Of a DNA stretch of 64,000 nucleotides, positions 29,729 through 38,558 are shown piece after piece (position 1 is the stretch's first letter; each line of letters starts with the position of its first letter). The stretch comes from Natronococcus roseus (lineage in GTDB: Archaea; Halobacteriota; Halobacteria; Halobacteriales; Natrialbaceae): NCBI RefSeq assembly GCF_043677095.1, contig NZ_JBHLJR010000001.1, forward strand, positions 558,001 to 622,000, given 5' to 3'. The notes under the pieces were generated by a model that had not been told where the DNA came from, did not search any database, and saw only the letters and a program-made list of their open reading frames with translations. Made by a program: the position numbers and the translations under genes.

Positions 29729-31018
29729 TCAGGGCCAGAGTCCGCGCGTCGCCTTCGCCTCCGCGATCCGCGAGAGGGCGACGACGTAGGCGGCGTCACG
29801 CCAGGACAGCTCCTTCTCCTCGACCTCCGTCTGGACCTCCTCCCAGGCATCGAGCATCTTCGACTCGAGTTCCTTGTTGACCTCCTCGAGGCTCCACTTG
29901 CGGCGGTTGATGTCCTGGAGCCACTCGAAGTAGCTCACCGTCACCCCGCCCGCGTTTGCGAGGATGTCCGGAATCACGTGGACGCCGCGTTCCTCGAGGA
30001 TCGTGTCGGCGGCGAAGGTCGTCGGCCCGTTCGCGCCCTCGACGACGATGTCGGCCGCGATGTCGTCGGCGTTGTCGGCGGTGATGACGTTCCCGATCGC
30101 CGCCGGAATGAGGACGTCGACGTCGAGTTCGAGAATCTCCTCGTTCGAGAGCGTCTCGGGGGCGTCCTGCTCGAGGACGGCCTCGGGCTCCTCTTCGTGA
30201 GTCGGGATCGCGCCGATATCGAGCCCGTCGGGGTCGTAGATCGCGCCGTTGACGTCGCTGACGGCGACGACGTCGGCGCCCCACGACTCGAGCAGGCGAG
30301 CCGCGTTGGCGCCGACGCTGCCGAATCCCTGGACAGCGACCGAGGTGTTCTCGAGGTCCATGTCGTAGTAGTCGACGGCCTCGCGGGCGGCGATCGCCGT
30401 CGAGCGGCCGGGCGCCTCCTCGCGGCCGTAACTTCCCCCGACGACCGGCGGCTTTCCGGTGACGACGCCGGGGATCGTTTCGCCCTGTTGCATCGAGTAG
30501 GCGTCCATGAACCAGGCCATCGTCTGGGCGTCGGTACCCATGTCGGGCGCCGGAACGTCCCGCGTCGGGCCGATGACGTACCGCAACTCCTCCGCGAACC
30601 GGCGGGTGAGCCGTTCCTTCTCGTCGTTGCTCAGCGACTTGGGGTTGACCGAGATGCCGCCCTTCCCGCCCCCGAAGGGGAGGTCCATCACGGCGCACTT
30701 CCAGGTCATCCACATCGAGAGGCCGGTACACTCGTCGGCGTTGACCTCCGGGTGATAGCGCAGCCCGCCCTTGTACGGGCCGCGAACGTCGTCGTGCTGG
30801 GCGCGGTACCCCGTGAAGACGTCGACGGAGCCGTCGTCGCGCTCGAGCGGAACCGAGACCTGCTCGACTCGCGTGGGGTGTTTGAGTCGTTCGACGACGC
30901 CGTCCTCGACGTCGACGTGGGCCGCGGCGCGCTCTAACTGGCGGCGAGCCGTCACGAGCGCCGAATCGAGGTCGCTTTCTCCTGAATCGTTGTCCTGCTC
31001 GGGTGGTGTCGTTGTCAT
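29729..31018 (-). CDS. gdhB: Glutamate dehydrogenase
   Basis: A 429-residue NAD(P)-dependent glutamate dehydrogenase making 2-oxoglutarate and ammonia from glutamate or the reverse. The catalytic Lys is in PFGGGKGGISVNP (about 118-130), the phosphate-binding GFGSVGANAARLL is near 228-240, and the dimerisation and coenzyme domains are complete. It starts five bases after the M24 gene on the same strand, so the pair is likely co-transcribed and links ammonia or amino-acid handling to that hydrolase. Confidence 0.93.
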   Translation of the reverse strand: MTTTPPEQDNDSGESDLDSALVTARRQLERAAAHVDVEDGVVERLKHPTRVEQVSVPLERDDGSVDVFTGYRAQHDDVRGPYKGGLRYHPEVNADECTGLSMWMTWKCAVMDLPFGGGKGGISVNPKSLSNDEKERLTRRFAEELRYVIGPTRDVPAPDMGTDAQTMAWFMDAYSMQQGETIPGVVTGKPPVVGGSYGREEAPGRSTAIAAREAVDYYDMDLENTSVAVQGFGSVGANAARLLESWGADVVAVSDVNGAIYDPDGLDIGAIPTHEEEPEAVLEQDAPETLSNEEILELDVDVLIPAAIGNVITADNADDIAADIVVEGANGPTTFAADTILEERGVHVIPDILANAGGVTVSYFEWLQDINRRKWSLEEVNKELESKMLDAWEEVQTEVEEKELSWRDAAYVVALSRIAEAKATRGLWP

Positions 31019-31023
31019 GAGTC

Positions 31024-32202
31024 TTACGTTGTGAACAGTTTTCGCGGGAACCCTGCAAGGGTTTCGACTCCGTCGTCGGTAACGACGAAGGTCTCGCTGA
31101 TCTCCATTCCGACTTCGGCGGTCCAGATGCCGGGAATCATGTGGAACGTCATGTTCTCCTCGAGCACCGTCTCGTCGCCGGGCCGGATGCTCGCGGTGTG
31201 TTCGCCCCAGTCCGGGGGGTAGCCCAGTCCCATCGAGTAGCCGATGCGATCCTCCTTCTCGATGCCGTACTGGGCGATGGTCTCACGCCAGGCCTCCTCG
31301 ACGGCCTCGCAGGTGACGCCGGGTTCGGCGACCTCGAGGGCGGCCTCGATCCCTTCGACGACGATGTCGGCGGCCTCCTCGAGTTCGGCGGGCGGATCCC
31401 CGACGAACGTCGTCCGGGCCAGCGGGGAGTGATACCGGTGGCGACAGCCCGAGAGTTCGATGATCACGGGGTCGCCGTCCTCGAACTCGCGGTCGGTCCA
31501 GGTGAGGTGGGGCGTGTCGGTGTGATCGCCGGAGGGCATCAGCGGGACGATCGCGGGGTAGTCCCCGCCGAACTCGTCCGTACCTCGAATCAGGGCGTCG
31601 TAGATCTCGGCGGCGACCTCGTACTCCGGGACCCCCTCGCCGATCGCGTCGATCCCCGCCTGCATCGCGTTCTCGGAGATCTGAGCGGCCTGGCGCATGT
31701 ACTCGAGTTCCCGATCGGACTTCTTGATGCGGACCCAGCCCACGAGCAGGGTGGTGTCCTCGAACTCGGCCTCGGGGAGATTCTCCTGCAGACGCGTGTA
31801 GGACTTCGCGGTGAAGTAGGCGGCGTCCATCTCGAGGCCGATCCGGCCGTCGGCGACCTCGAGTTCCTCGAGGACCCCCGCGAGGTAGTCCATCGGGTGG
31901 AGGTCGTGGGGCGAGTGGACGTGGTCGTCGCTGTAGGAGCGGATGCTCTCCTCGGAGAGCCACGTCGTCGCTCGTGCGCCGCCGGCGTCCATCTCGCGGC
32001 CGACCCAGACCGGTTCCTCGCGCTCGGCCGTCACGACGACGGCCTGGTGGACGTAAAACGACCAGCCGTCGTACCCCGCGAGATAGTTCATGTTCGCCGG
32101 ATCGGAGACGACGATCGCGTCGAGGTTCTCCTCGCGGAGCCGTTCCCTGGTCCGCGACAGCCGGCGTTCGTACTCCCGTTCGTCGAAGATCTCCTGGGAC
32201 AT
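31024..32202 (-). CDS. M24-family hydrolase resembling ectoine hydrolase (DoeA/EutD)
   Basis: A 392-residue protein of the creatinase/prolidase fold. The N-terminal signature DPANMNYLAGYDGWSFYVHQ and GREMDAGGARATTWL are those of ectoine hydrolases DoeA/EutD, which open ectoine to N-acetyl-diaminobutyrate. The metal ligands of ordinary M24 peptidases are absent: the usual Asp pair is replaced in VIIELSGCRHRYHSPLART, as in metal-free members of the group, and Glu249 is a candidate catalytic residue. Next to glutamate dehydrogenase. A second step gene (DoeB) is not visible nearby, so the true substrate needs proof. Confidence 0.7.
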   Translation of the reverse strand: MSQEIFDEREYERRLSRTRERLREENLDAIVVSDPANMNYLAGYDGWSFYVHQAVVVTAEREEPVWVGREMDAGGARATTWLSEESIRSYSDDHVHSPHDLHPMDYLAGVLEELEVADGRIGLEMDAAYFTAKSYTRLQENLPEAEFEDTTLLVGWVRIKKSDRELEYMRQAAQISENAMQAGIDAIGEGVPEYEVAAEIYDALIRGTDEFGGDYPAIVPLMPSGDHTDTPHLTWTDREFEDGDPVIIELSGCRHRYHSPLARTTFVGDPPAELEEAADIVVEGIEAALEVAEPGVTCEAVEEAWRETIAQYGIEKEDRIGYSMGLGYPPDWGEHTASIRPGDETVLEENMTFHMIPGIWTAEVGMEISETFVVTDDGVETLAGFPRKLFTT

Positions 32203-32338
32203 GTGGGCTCTACTGAGGAGGTCGTGCAGCCGAGATAAAAAATTTGTGTATGATGATTACAGTAACTGTGTACGGTTCGAGTCGTCGTCGACGGGTGTGT
32301 CGATCAGGTACATGGGGCGGGAGCCCGTACGGTCGCGT

Positions 32339-32689
32339 ATGGCAGAAACCCAACTCGCGGATCGGGAGTGTACCGCCTGCACCGGCGACGAGGACCCCCT
32401 GGAGGGCGAGGAACTGATCCCCCTCTTCGAGGACCTCGATCGGGACGTCTGGGAGATCGTCGACGAACACCACCTGAAGGCTACCTACGAGTTCGAGGAT
32501 TTCCGGGACGCCCTCGAGTTCACGAAGGAGGTCGGCGAACTCGCCGAGGCGGAGTTCCACCACCCCGACATCCACCTCTCGTGGGGCGAGGTCGTGATCG
32601 AGCTGTGGACCCACAAGATCGACGGGCTCCGGGAGACGGACTTCGTCATGGCCGCGCGAATGGATCGGTTCTACGAGGGGTACGAGTAG
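32339..32689 (+). CDS. Pterin-4a-carbinolamine dehydratase family protein
   Basis: A 116-residue protein with the PCD/DCoH fold, dehydrating 4a-hydroxytetrahydrobiopterin in pterin recycling. The core helix and strand pattern shows FRDALEFTKEVGELAEAEFHHPDIHLSWGEVVIELWTHKIDGL, cited here by positions about 57-100, with His-His-Pro (about 76-78) and Thr-His (about 91-92) matching the active-site motif. The N-terminus holds a CTAC pair. Divergent from the M24 gene, with about 135 bp between. Confidence 0.85.
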   Translation: MAETQLADRECTACTGDEDPLEGEELIPLFEDLDRDVWEIVDEHHLKATYEFEDFRDALEFTKEVGELAEAEFHHPDIHLSWGEVVIELWTHKIDGLRETDFVMAARMDRFYEGYE

Positions 32690-32883
32690 CGCGGTTCGGA
32701 ACGAGCGCGATTCGGAACGAACGAAGTGAGTGAGAATCGCGGAGCGAGCGGGGAACGAACGTGACCCGCGAGCCCGAAGTGAGTGAGAACCGCGAAACGC
32801 GAACGAGGAGGGACCGATCCTATCCTTCTGCTCGAGCCGAGGACGCCCGGAAACGGTTAGGGAGCGCGCGTTGTGGGTCGAGT
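32690..32883. repeat. Intergenic degenerate direct repeats (CGAAGTGAGTGAGAAYCGCG type)
   Basis: The 20-base unit at 32722-32741 recurs at 32775-32794 with one difference (T to C), 53 bp apart. Shorter related units CGGTTCGGAACGAGCG and CGATTCGGAACGAACG precede them. Such sequences, derived from CGAACGAAGTGAGTGAG-like tracts, are common between genes in haloarchaea. No gene is seen before the ATG at 32884. Confidence 0.6.
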
Positions 32884-33390
32884 ATGGGCATCGACGACAC
32901 GCTCTCGGCGCTCCCCGACCCCGGAGGCCACAGCTTTCCGGACTACTCGCTTCCCAAGGGAGACCCGGTCATGCCGATCGCGGTCACCCGCGAGGAGCTA
33001 CGGACCTTGCTCGAGCTGTACGACACCTTCGCCGCGGTCGACCCGACCGGGCTCGACTCGAATCCGTTTCTGAAGTCGACCACCCGATTCCTCGAGCAGA
33101 CGTTCGGCACGCCGGTGTACCGCCCCGACGAACAGCTCGTCGACGAGGTCGCGGCGATGCTCAACGACTTCTCGGACGACCTGTCGGGCGAGTCGGTCGG
33201 CGTCGTCGACGCGACCCCGAAACACCACAAGACGCTGTACTTCTTCCTGACGACCTGTCGGGCCTACCGCTCGGTGGTGCACATCCAGTTCTCGCCGGAC
33301 GAGGCGGCGATCGACACCCTCTATGAGATCTACGAGCGCGTCGTCGACCAGGAGATGTACCTCAAGCGACCCCAGACGGTGCTCGAGTAG
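32884..33390 (+). CDS. Conserved haloarchaeal protein of unknown function
   Basis: A 168-residue acidic soluble protein from MGIDDTLSALPDP. It is predicted mostly helical, with LRTLLELYDTF, FLEQTFGTPVY and YEIYERVVDQEMYLK. A His-His-Lys (ATPKHHKTLYFF) and a Cys near 135 stand out but give no known motif. The frame is open well upstream; I take ATG 32884, preceded by TTAGGGAG as a weak promoter-like patch. Monocistronic. Confidence 0.6.
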   Translation: MGIDDTLSALPDPGGHSFPDYSLPKGDPVMPIAVTREELRTLLELYDTFAAVDPTGLDSNPFLKSTTRFLEQTFGTPVYRPDEQLVDEVAAMLNDFSDDLSGESVGVVDATPKHHKTLYFFLTTCRAYRSVVHIQFSPDEAAIDTLYEIYERVVDQEMYLKRPQTVLE

Positions 33391-33435
33391 TACCAGTCAT
33401 CGTACTGCGGATTGCTGTTCGTAGTCGAGACCGCG

Positions 33436-33645
33436 TCACAGTTTCCGAGCGATTTCCTCGACAGCAACTACTAGCCGATAAAACAGATACAGAAGATAGA
33501 CCGAGAGTCCGATGATAACTACGCCGAACAGCCCCAGGAAAATCTGTCCGGTTAGCAACGCATATGCAAGAATCGCAAACAGCACGACAGCAACTCCCGC
33601 ACCTATTTCGGAAGGGAGTTCTCTCGGTGCGGTTCTGGAAGACAT
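33436..33645 (-). CDS. Small two-helix membrane protein
   Basis: A 69-residue protein with two hydrophobic segments, IGAGVAVVLFAILAYALL and FLGLFGVVIIGLSVYLLYLFY, and a short basic C-terminus (EEIARKL). A TATA-like TTATTTATATC lies about 25-35 nt before the ATG on the minus strand, so it has its own leaderless promoter. Convergent with the preceding gene. Function unknown. Confidence 0.6.
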   Translation of the reverse strand: MSSRTAPRELPSEIGAGVAVVLFAILAYALLTGQIFLGLFGVVIIGLSVYLLYLFYRLVVAVEEIARKL

Positions 33646-33761
33646 ATATCATCAGTTATAGCATAGATATAAATAATTTCCGTCAGGACAGTACAGTTAC
33701 TTACTACCGAGATAGACAGTCGACCGACACTGAACACGAGTTCCACGGCCAGGATCCGCCG

Positions 33762-35186
33762 TTACAGCCACCCCTCCTCGACCGCACCGACGAGCTCCGA
33801 GTCGGCTTTTCGCCACTCGTCGCCGGCTCGAGCGAACACGTCGGTTGCGCGCTCGTTCGCTTCCTCGAGGATCGCCTCCTCGTCGGCGGTCCGAAGCTCC
33901 CCATCCTCGAGGACGACGTCGCCCTCGATCAGCACGGTGTCGACGACGCCCCCGTTCGCCCCGTAGACGAGGTTCGGCACTGCGGTGTGCAGCGGCTCGG
34001 TCACCGTCGGCGCCGTCGAGGGGTGCTCGAGATCCAGCAGGACGATATCGGCTCGCTTCCCCTCCTCGAGCGACCCGACCTGCTCGCCGATCCCCAGCGC
34101 ACGGGCGCCCTCGATCGTCGCGACCCGGAGGGCCTCCCAGGCCGGAAACGCCGTCGGATCGGCTCGCTTCGTTTTCGCGAGCAGCGCCGTCGTCCGTAGC
34201 TCCCGGAGGAAGTCGTGGCCACCGGGTCCCGGCGCCTGGTCGGTGCCGACACCCGCGACGCCCCCCGAGTTCCGGTACTCGACTAACGGCGGCGTGATCC
34301 CGTCAATCGCGGCGATCGAACTCGGATTCGCGGCCATCCGGACCCCCGAATCGGCCAGGCGGGCTCGTTCCTCGGCGGTTGCGCCGTGGAGGTGGGCTGC
34401 GAGGACACGATCGGAAACCAGCCCAAAATCCTCGAGGACGCTCACCGTCGTCTCGCCCGTTCCGTACCGAGCTTCGATCTGGCGCTGCTCGCGCTCGCCC
34501 TGAGCGACGTGCATGTGTATCCCCCGACCGTGGCGCTCGGCGCGCTCGCGGATTTCCTCGAGTAGCCCTTGTGGTACCATGTCCAGCGCCTGCGGACCGT
34601 ACAGCGCCGAGACGCGCTCACGGTCGGCACAGGCGTCAAACAGCGCTTCGTTTCGCTCGAGCCCACTCCACCCCTGTTCCTCGCTGAGGGGATACGGCTC
34701 GTCGGGTCCCAGATCGTCGGTCGGGCCGTCGACGGCGTTGATCGTCTCCGCCGCGACGGTGCGGACGCCCATCGGCTCGTGGGCCTCGCTGACGAGCCGT
34801 TCGACGTCTCTGGCGTACTCGCCGACGGTCGTTACGCCCGATCGAAGCGCCTCGAGGACGCCCAGACGGGCGCCCGCGACGCGGCCCTCGAAGTCCATCG
34901 CCGCCGACAGCGGCCCGAGCGCGCGGTTCATCCACTCGAGCTCGGGGACGTCCTGGGCGCCGCCGCGCAACAGCGTCAGGTCGGTGTGAGCGTGGACGTT
35001 CACCAGCCCGGGCATCGCGACGCGGCCGTCGCCGTCGATCGTTCGCTCCGCTTCGTCGTCGAACGAGTCGCTCGAGCCGACGTACGCGAGCCGACCGCCG
35101 TCGATTCCGATCGTCGCGTCCTCGAGGATGCCCAGTCGGTCATCGCGCATCGTCAGTGCGAGGACGTTCGTGATCGCGAGGTCCAT
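33762..35186 (-). CDS. Amidohydrolase of the deoxyadenosine/S-adenosylhomocysteine deaminase type
   Basis: A 474-residue metal hydrolase: HAHTDLTLLRG (first metal pair), HMHVAQGEREQR, LAAHLHGAT, and VGTDQAPG with the metal Asp, followed by a complete C-terminal beta part. This is the Atz/Trz/MtaD group, whose archaeal members deaminate 5'-deoxyadenosine, methylthioadenosine or S-adenosylhomocysteine. The start MDLAITNVLAL at 35186 is the conserved N-terminus; the frame is open 41 codons further up. Divergent from pyrE. Substrate assignment is by family only. Confidence 0.78.
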   Translation of the reverse strand: MDLAITNVLALTMRDDRLGILEDATIGIDGGRLAYVGSSDSFDDEAERTIDGDGRVAMPGLVNVHAHTDLTLLRGGAQDVPELEWMNRALGPLSAAMDFEGRVAGARLGVLEALRSGVTTVGEYARDVERLVSEAHEPMGVRTVAAETINAVDGPTDDLGPDEPYPLSEEQGWSGLERNEALFDACADRERVSALYGPQALDMVPQGLLEEIRERAERHGRGIHMHVAQGEREQRQIEARYGTGETTVSVLEDFGLVSDRVLAAHLHGATAEERARLADSGVRMAANPSSIAAIDGITPPLVEYRNSGGVAGVGTDQAPGPGGHDFLRELRTTALLAKTKRADPTAFPAWEALRVATIEGARALGIGEQVGSLEEGKRADIVLLDLEHPSTAPTVTEPLHTAVPNLVYGANGGVVDTVLIEGDVVLEDGELRTADEEAILEEANERATDVFARAGDEWRKADSELVGAVEEGWL

Positions 35187-35308
35187 ACCCCGACCGACGA
35201 CACCCGCTGACAAAACCGTCGGCGAACCGGAACTCGGTGCGGGTGAGTCGAACCGTCGGGCGCTCGGGACCAGACCGCTTATTTCGGTGGAACGCGCCCC
35301 TTTTCGCA

Positions 35309-35836
35309 ATGACCAATCAGGAGCTCATCGACGCCCTGCGCGCGGCCGACGCCGTCCGGTTCGGGGAGTTCGAACTCTCCCACGGCGGCACGAGCGAGTA
35401 CTACGTCGACAAGTACCTCTTCGAGACCGACCCCGACTGTCTCGAGGCGATCGCCGAAGCGTTCGCCGAGCGACTCGAGCCCGACGACAAGCTCGCGGGC
35501 GTCGCCCTCGGCGCGGTTCCCCTGGCCGCGGCAACGAGCGTCGCGGCGGGGGCCCCCTACGTCATCGTCCGCAAGCAGCGCAAGGAGTACGGCACGTCCA
35601 ACCTGGTCGAGGGCCGCCTCGAGGAGGAGGAGGAGGTCGTCGTCCTCGAGGACATCGTCACGACGGGAACGAGCCTAGTCGACGCCGTCGAGGCGCTGCG
35701 AGAGGCGGGCGCGACCGTCGAGCGCGCGCTGGTCGTCGTCGATCGACAGGAAGGAGGCCGCGAGAACGTCGAAGAGGCGGGACTCGAGATGGAGGCGCTC
35801 GTGACGGCCGAGGAACTACTGGCGGAGCGGGACTGA
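35309..35836 (+). CDS. pyrE: Orotate phosphoribosyltransferase
   Basis: A 175-residue enzyme transferring phosphoribose from PRPP to orotate in UMP synthesis. It shows KYLFETDP near the N-terminus, PYVIVRKQRKEYGT with the catalytic Lys, and the PRPP-binding VLEDIVTTGTSLVDA. Short length is usual for archaeal PyrE. GCTTATTT at about 35277-35284 is a TATA box about 27 nt upstream of the ATG, so the transcript is leaderless. Upstream in-frame codons are not supported. Confidence 0.93.
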   Translation: MTNQELIDALRAADAVRFGEFELSHGGTSEYYVDKYLFETDPDCLEAIAEAFAERLEPDDKLAGVALGAVPLAAATSVAAGAPYVIVRKQRKEYGTSNLVEGRLEEEEEVVVLEDIVTTGTSLVDAVEALREAGATVERALVVVDRQEGGRENVEEAGLEMEALVTAEELLAERD

Positions 35837-35864
35837 TCTTGTCTCTATTCGAAATCGATCTCGA

Positions 35865-36368
35865 ATGACTGTCGACGTCCCGCCCTCTGTTCCGCGAGAG
35901 CAACAGACGATCCGACTCTCACCTGCGAACGTGGACTCGTTTCGGGAGTGGACCGTCGAGGGACCCGGACTGACGGCTGCCGCCCGCGTTACCGACGCCG
36001 AGGGCCGAATCGCCCTCGTCCGGAACCGCTGGTCAGACGGCTGGATCGTCCCCGGCGGCGCGGTCGAACCGGGCGAAGCGCTCGCCGACGCCGCGCGACG
36101 CGAGGTGTGCGAGGAGACAGGGCTCGAGGCGACCATCGACGACCCGCTGCTCGTCGTCGAGCAGACGTACGTCTCCGAAGCTGCATCTGATACCACCGTT
36201 CGACTTTCGGCGCAGTTCGTCGTCTTCGATGCTCAAGCGGACGGGGCGATTCCCGATACCGAGCAGCTGGGCGCCGAACCCGGCGAGATCGAGGCAGCTC
36301 GATGGTTCGAAACGCTCCCGGCCGACCTCCACGAGGACGACCTGTTCCGACCGTATCTTCGGGGATAG
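35865..36368 (+). CDS. Nudix hydrolase
   Basis: A 167-residue protein with the Nudix box GGAVEPGEALADAARREVCEETG (about 64-86; key residues Gly, Arg-Glu, Glu-Glu and Gly in the right places). It hydrolyses a nucleoside diphosphate linked to another group; the substrate is not predictable. It starts 28 bp after pyrE, so the two may share a transcript. The N-terminal 40 residues are a family-specific extension. Confidence 0.85.
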   Translation: MTVDVPPSVPREQQTIRLSPANVDSFREWTVEGPGLTAAARVTDAEGRIALVRNRWSDGWIVPGGAVEPGEALADAARREVCEETGLEATIDDPLLVVEQTYVSEAASDTTVRLSAQFVVFDAQADGAIPDTEQLGAEPGEIEAARWFETLPADLHEDDLFRPYLRG

Positions 36369-36398
36369 CGACGGACTGGCGCTGTTCCCGGTTCGCTC

Positions 36399-37040
36399 TT
36401 ATTGGCCGTAGGATTCGAACTTCTCGAGCACCGTCTCTAACTGCTCGTCGGAGAGCCGTCGGGGCTCAAGACCAGCCGAACGCGTCTCGAGGTACAATCG
36501 AGCCAAACTCTCGACGTGGTGGGTGTTCTCGAGGGCGGTCTCGAGGTCGGGCGCCGTCACCACGAGCCCGTGGTTCTCGATGAACGACGCCGTCGAGCCC
36601 GCCTCATCCATCGCTTCGACGATATTCGCGGCCAGCTGATCGGAGCCGTAGGGGGCGTACTCGGCGACGGGAACCTCCTTGCCGACCGCGACGATCATGT
36701 AGTGGATCGGCGGCAGCGGCTGGTGAGCGACCGCCAGCGCCGTCGACCACGGCGAGTGGGTGTGGACGATGGCGCCGACGTCCTCGCGGCGGTAGATCGC
36801 GCTGTGCATCGGCACCTCGCTGCTGGGCGCCATCTCGCCCTCGCGCTGCTCGCCGTCGACGCCGACGACGGGCGTCTCGGCGACGTCGAAGCTGTCGTAG
36901 GGAACGCCGGTCGGCGTGATCGCGAACGCGTCGCCGTCCGTCCCCTCTCGGACGCTCAGGTTCCCCGTCCGCGCGGGGGTCAGTTCGGCCAGCTCGGCGG
37001 CGTGTGCGACGACCTGTCGGCGCTCGGACTCGAGGATCAC
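36399..37040 (-). CDS. Class II aldolase/adducin-family protein
   Basis: A 213-residue zinc-type aldolase related to L-fuculose-1-phosphate aldolase. The zinc site is in HTHSPWSTAL (about 92-101), with a later His in ENHGLVV. Glu73 in SSEVPMH is the likely catalytic base. GTG start at 37040 overlapping the HAD gene stop by four bases (GTGA) indicates coupling. A sugar phosphate or related hydroxyacid would be cleaved. The longer open frame seen upstream is only the HAD gene read in another frame. Confidence 0.82.
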   Translation of the reverse strand: MILESERRQVVAHAAELAELTPARTGNLSVREGTDGDAFAITPTGVPYDSFDVAETPVVGVDGEQREGEMAPSSEVPMHSAIYRREDVGAIVHTHSPWSTALAVAHQPLPPIHYMIVAVGKEVPVAEYAPYGSDQLAANIVEAMDEAGSTASFIENHGLVVTAPDLETALENTHHVESLARLYLETRSAGLEPRRLSDEQLETVLEKFESYGQ

Positions 37041-37738
37041 AGTACCAGCTCCGTTAGCTCCCCGAAGGCATCTATCCTGTGGTCGGGTTGCCGCCGTCCC
37101 TCGAGCGGGTCGTCGGGATCGGCGTTCCAGAGCACCGTCTCGAGACCCACGGCATTTGCTCCCACGATGTCGGCCCCGACGTTGTCTCCGACCATCACCG
37201 CCTCCGAGACGCGCCGATCCAGCCGCGCCAGCGGCAGGGTGAACATGACCGAGCCGGGCTTCTCCCGGCCCGTCTCCTCCGAGGTGACCAGAACGTCGAT
37301 GTGATCCTCGAGCCCCAGCCGTTCGACTTTCGCGAGCTGAACGCGGGTCGTCAGGTTGGTCGTGATCGCGACATCGATACCGTTCTCCCGCAGGGTATCG
37401 AGGGTCTCCTCGACGCCCGGGAAGAGCTCCATCTCCTCGAGGTAGGCCTCCCAGAACGCCTCGCCCAGCGCCAGGGCGTCGCCGGCTCGCGGTTCGCCGG
37501 TGTGTTCCTCCACCGCGCGCTTGAAGTAGATGAACCGCTCGTGGGTGGCTGCGGTACCGGAGAGTTCGCGTTTGACCTCCCGGCGACCGGTCTGGTAGAA
37601 CTCGTCGAACTCCTCGGAATCGAAGTCGTAGCCCAGCTCGCGGGCGGTTTCGCGTGCGGCTTCGAGCGCCGCGTCCCGACACGGCGCGTACGGGTAGAGG
37701 GTGTCGTCCAGATCGAAGAGGACGGCGGTAGCTGTCAT
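37037..37738 (-). CDS. HAD-superfamily hydrolase (phosphatase)
   Basis: A 233-residue protein with all HAD motifs: FDLDDTLYPYAP (Asp nucleophile pair, about 8-10), TTNL (Thr motif), EKPGSVMF (Lys motif, Lys about 166) and VGDNVGADIVGA (acidic motif). The cap domain is helical, of the C1 type, as in 2-haloacid dehalogenase-like phosphatases and phosphoglycolate-like enzymes. Its coupling to the aldolase suggests both act in one short pathway. Confidence 0.88.
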   Translation of the reverse strand: MTATAVLFDLDDTLYPYAPCRDAALEAARETARELGYDFDSEEFDEFYQTGRREVKRELSGTAATHERFIYFKRAVEEHTGEPRAGDALALGEAFWEAYLEEMELFPGVEETLDTLRENGIDVAITTNLTTRVQLAKVERLGLEDHIDVLVTSEETGREKPGSVMFTLPLARLDRRVSEAVMVGDNVGADIVGANAVGLETVLWNADPDDPLEGRRQPDHRIDAFGELTELVL

Positions 37739-37796
37739 ACGCTACTCGTTACGATCGACCGGGAAACGAGTACCGGTCCGGATGATCTCGAGGGAA

Positions 37797-38558
37797 CTAC
37801 CTCCGGTCGTCGCCCTCGGCCGACTCGTAACACTCCTCGAAGAAGGCAACCTCGAGGTCGACCGTTCGACGGAACAGCTCCTCGACTCGTCGCTGGCGTC
37901 GCGGCGAACACTCGGCCCCGATCGCATCGAGCTGGTCGCGGAGTTCGTCGACGAACGCGACGAACGACCCCACCGCGTGGAGGTCGATCCACTCGGCGTA
38001 GTAGAACGGTAGGTCGGCCCCGTCGCTCGGCGGTTCGGTATCGGGGTCGCCGTACTCCGTCGCGACCGCGGTGGCCCACTCCCGGTAGATCCACTCCGCC
38101 GGAACGAGGACGGCCAGCGTCTCGGCGTACCCGCCCTCCCGAGCCGCGCGCCCCAGCAGGTCGACCAGCGCGGCCGCGGTCGGCGAACGGTCGGGGTCGC
38201 TCCACCGGCCGTCGGGGACGTCCAGCGCGTCGAACGACCGCCGGAAGTAGTCGTTCTCCTCGCCGGTGATCGTCTCGAGGAACTCGATCAATGGCCGCTT
38301 CGCCTCGATCTCCGGCGCCTGCCCGACCGCGAAACCGAAGGTCCCCACCAGCGCCTCGAGGAAGGCATAATCCTGCACGAGATAGGTCGCGTAGACGTCC
38401 TCGTCGAGCGTCCCCGCGCCCAGCTCCCGCGTGAAGCGGTGCGTGATCGCGTCGGTCCAGGCCGGCTCCGAGCGCTCGCGAAGCCAGTCGGTAAAGCGGG
38501 GGTCGGCGGTGGTCTCGGCGTACGCGTCGTAGGACGCCGGCGTGGAATCGGCGGTCAC
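37797..38558 (-). CDS. TenA-family protein, TenA_E type
   Basis: A 253-residue all-helical TenA-like protein. The segment LVQDYAFLEAL places Asp63 at the substrate site. Where TenA_C has its catalytic Cys, this one has VPAEWIYREW, with Ala154 and Glu155, the mark of the TenA_E branch, which hydrolyses thiamine breakdown products such as formylaminopyrimidine or works with TenA_C. GTG start at 38558 overlaps the TenA_C stop by four bases, so the two are co-translated. Confidence 0.78.
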   Translation of the reverse strand: MTADSTPASYDAYAETTADPRFTDWLRERSEPAWTDAITHRFTRELGAGTLDEDVYATYLVQDYAFLEALVGTFGFAVGQAPEIEAKRPLIEFLETITGEENDYFRRSFDALDVPDGRWSDPDRSPTAAALVDLLGRAAREGGYAETLAVLVPAEWIYREWATAVATEYGDPDTEPPSDGADLPFYYAEWIDLHAVGSFVAFVDELRDQLDAIGAECSPRRQRRVEELFRRTVDLEVAFFEECYESAEGDDRR

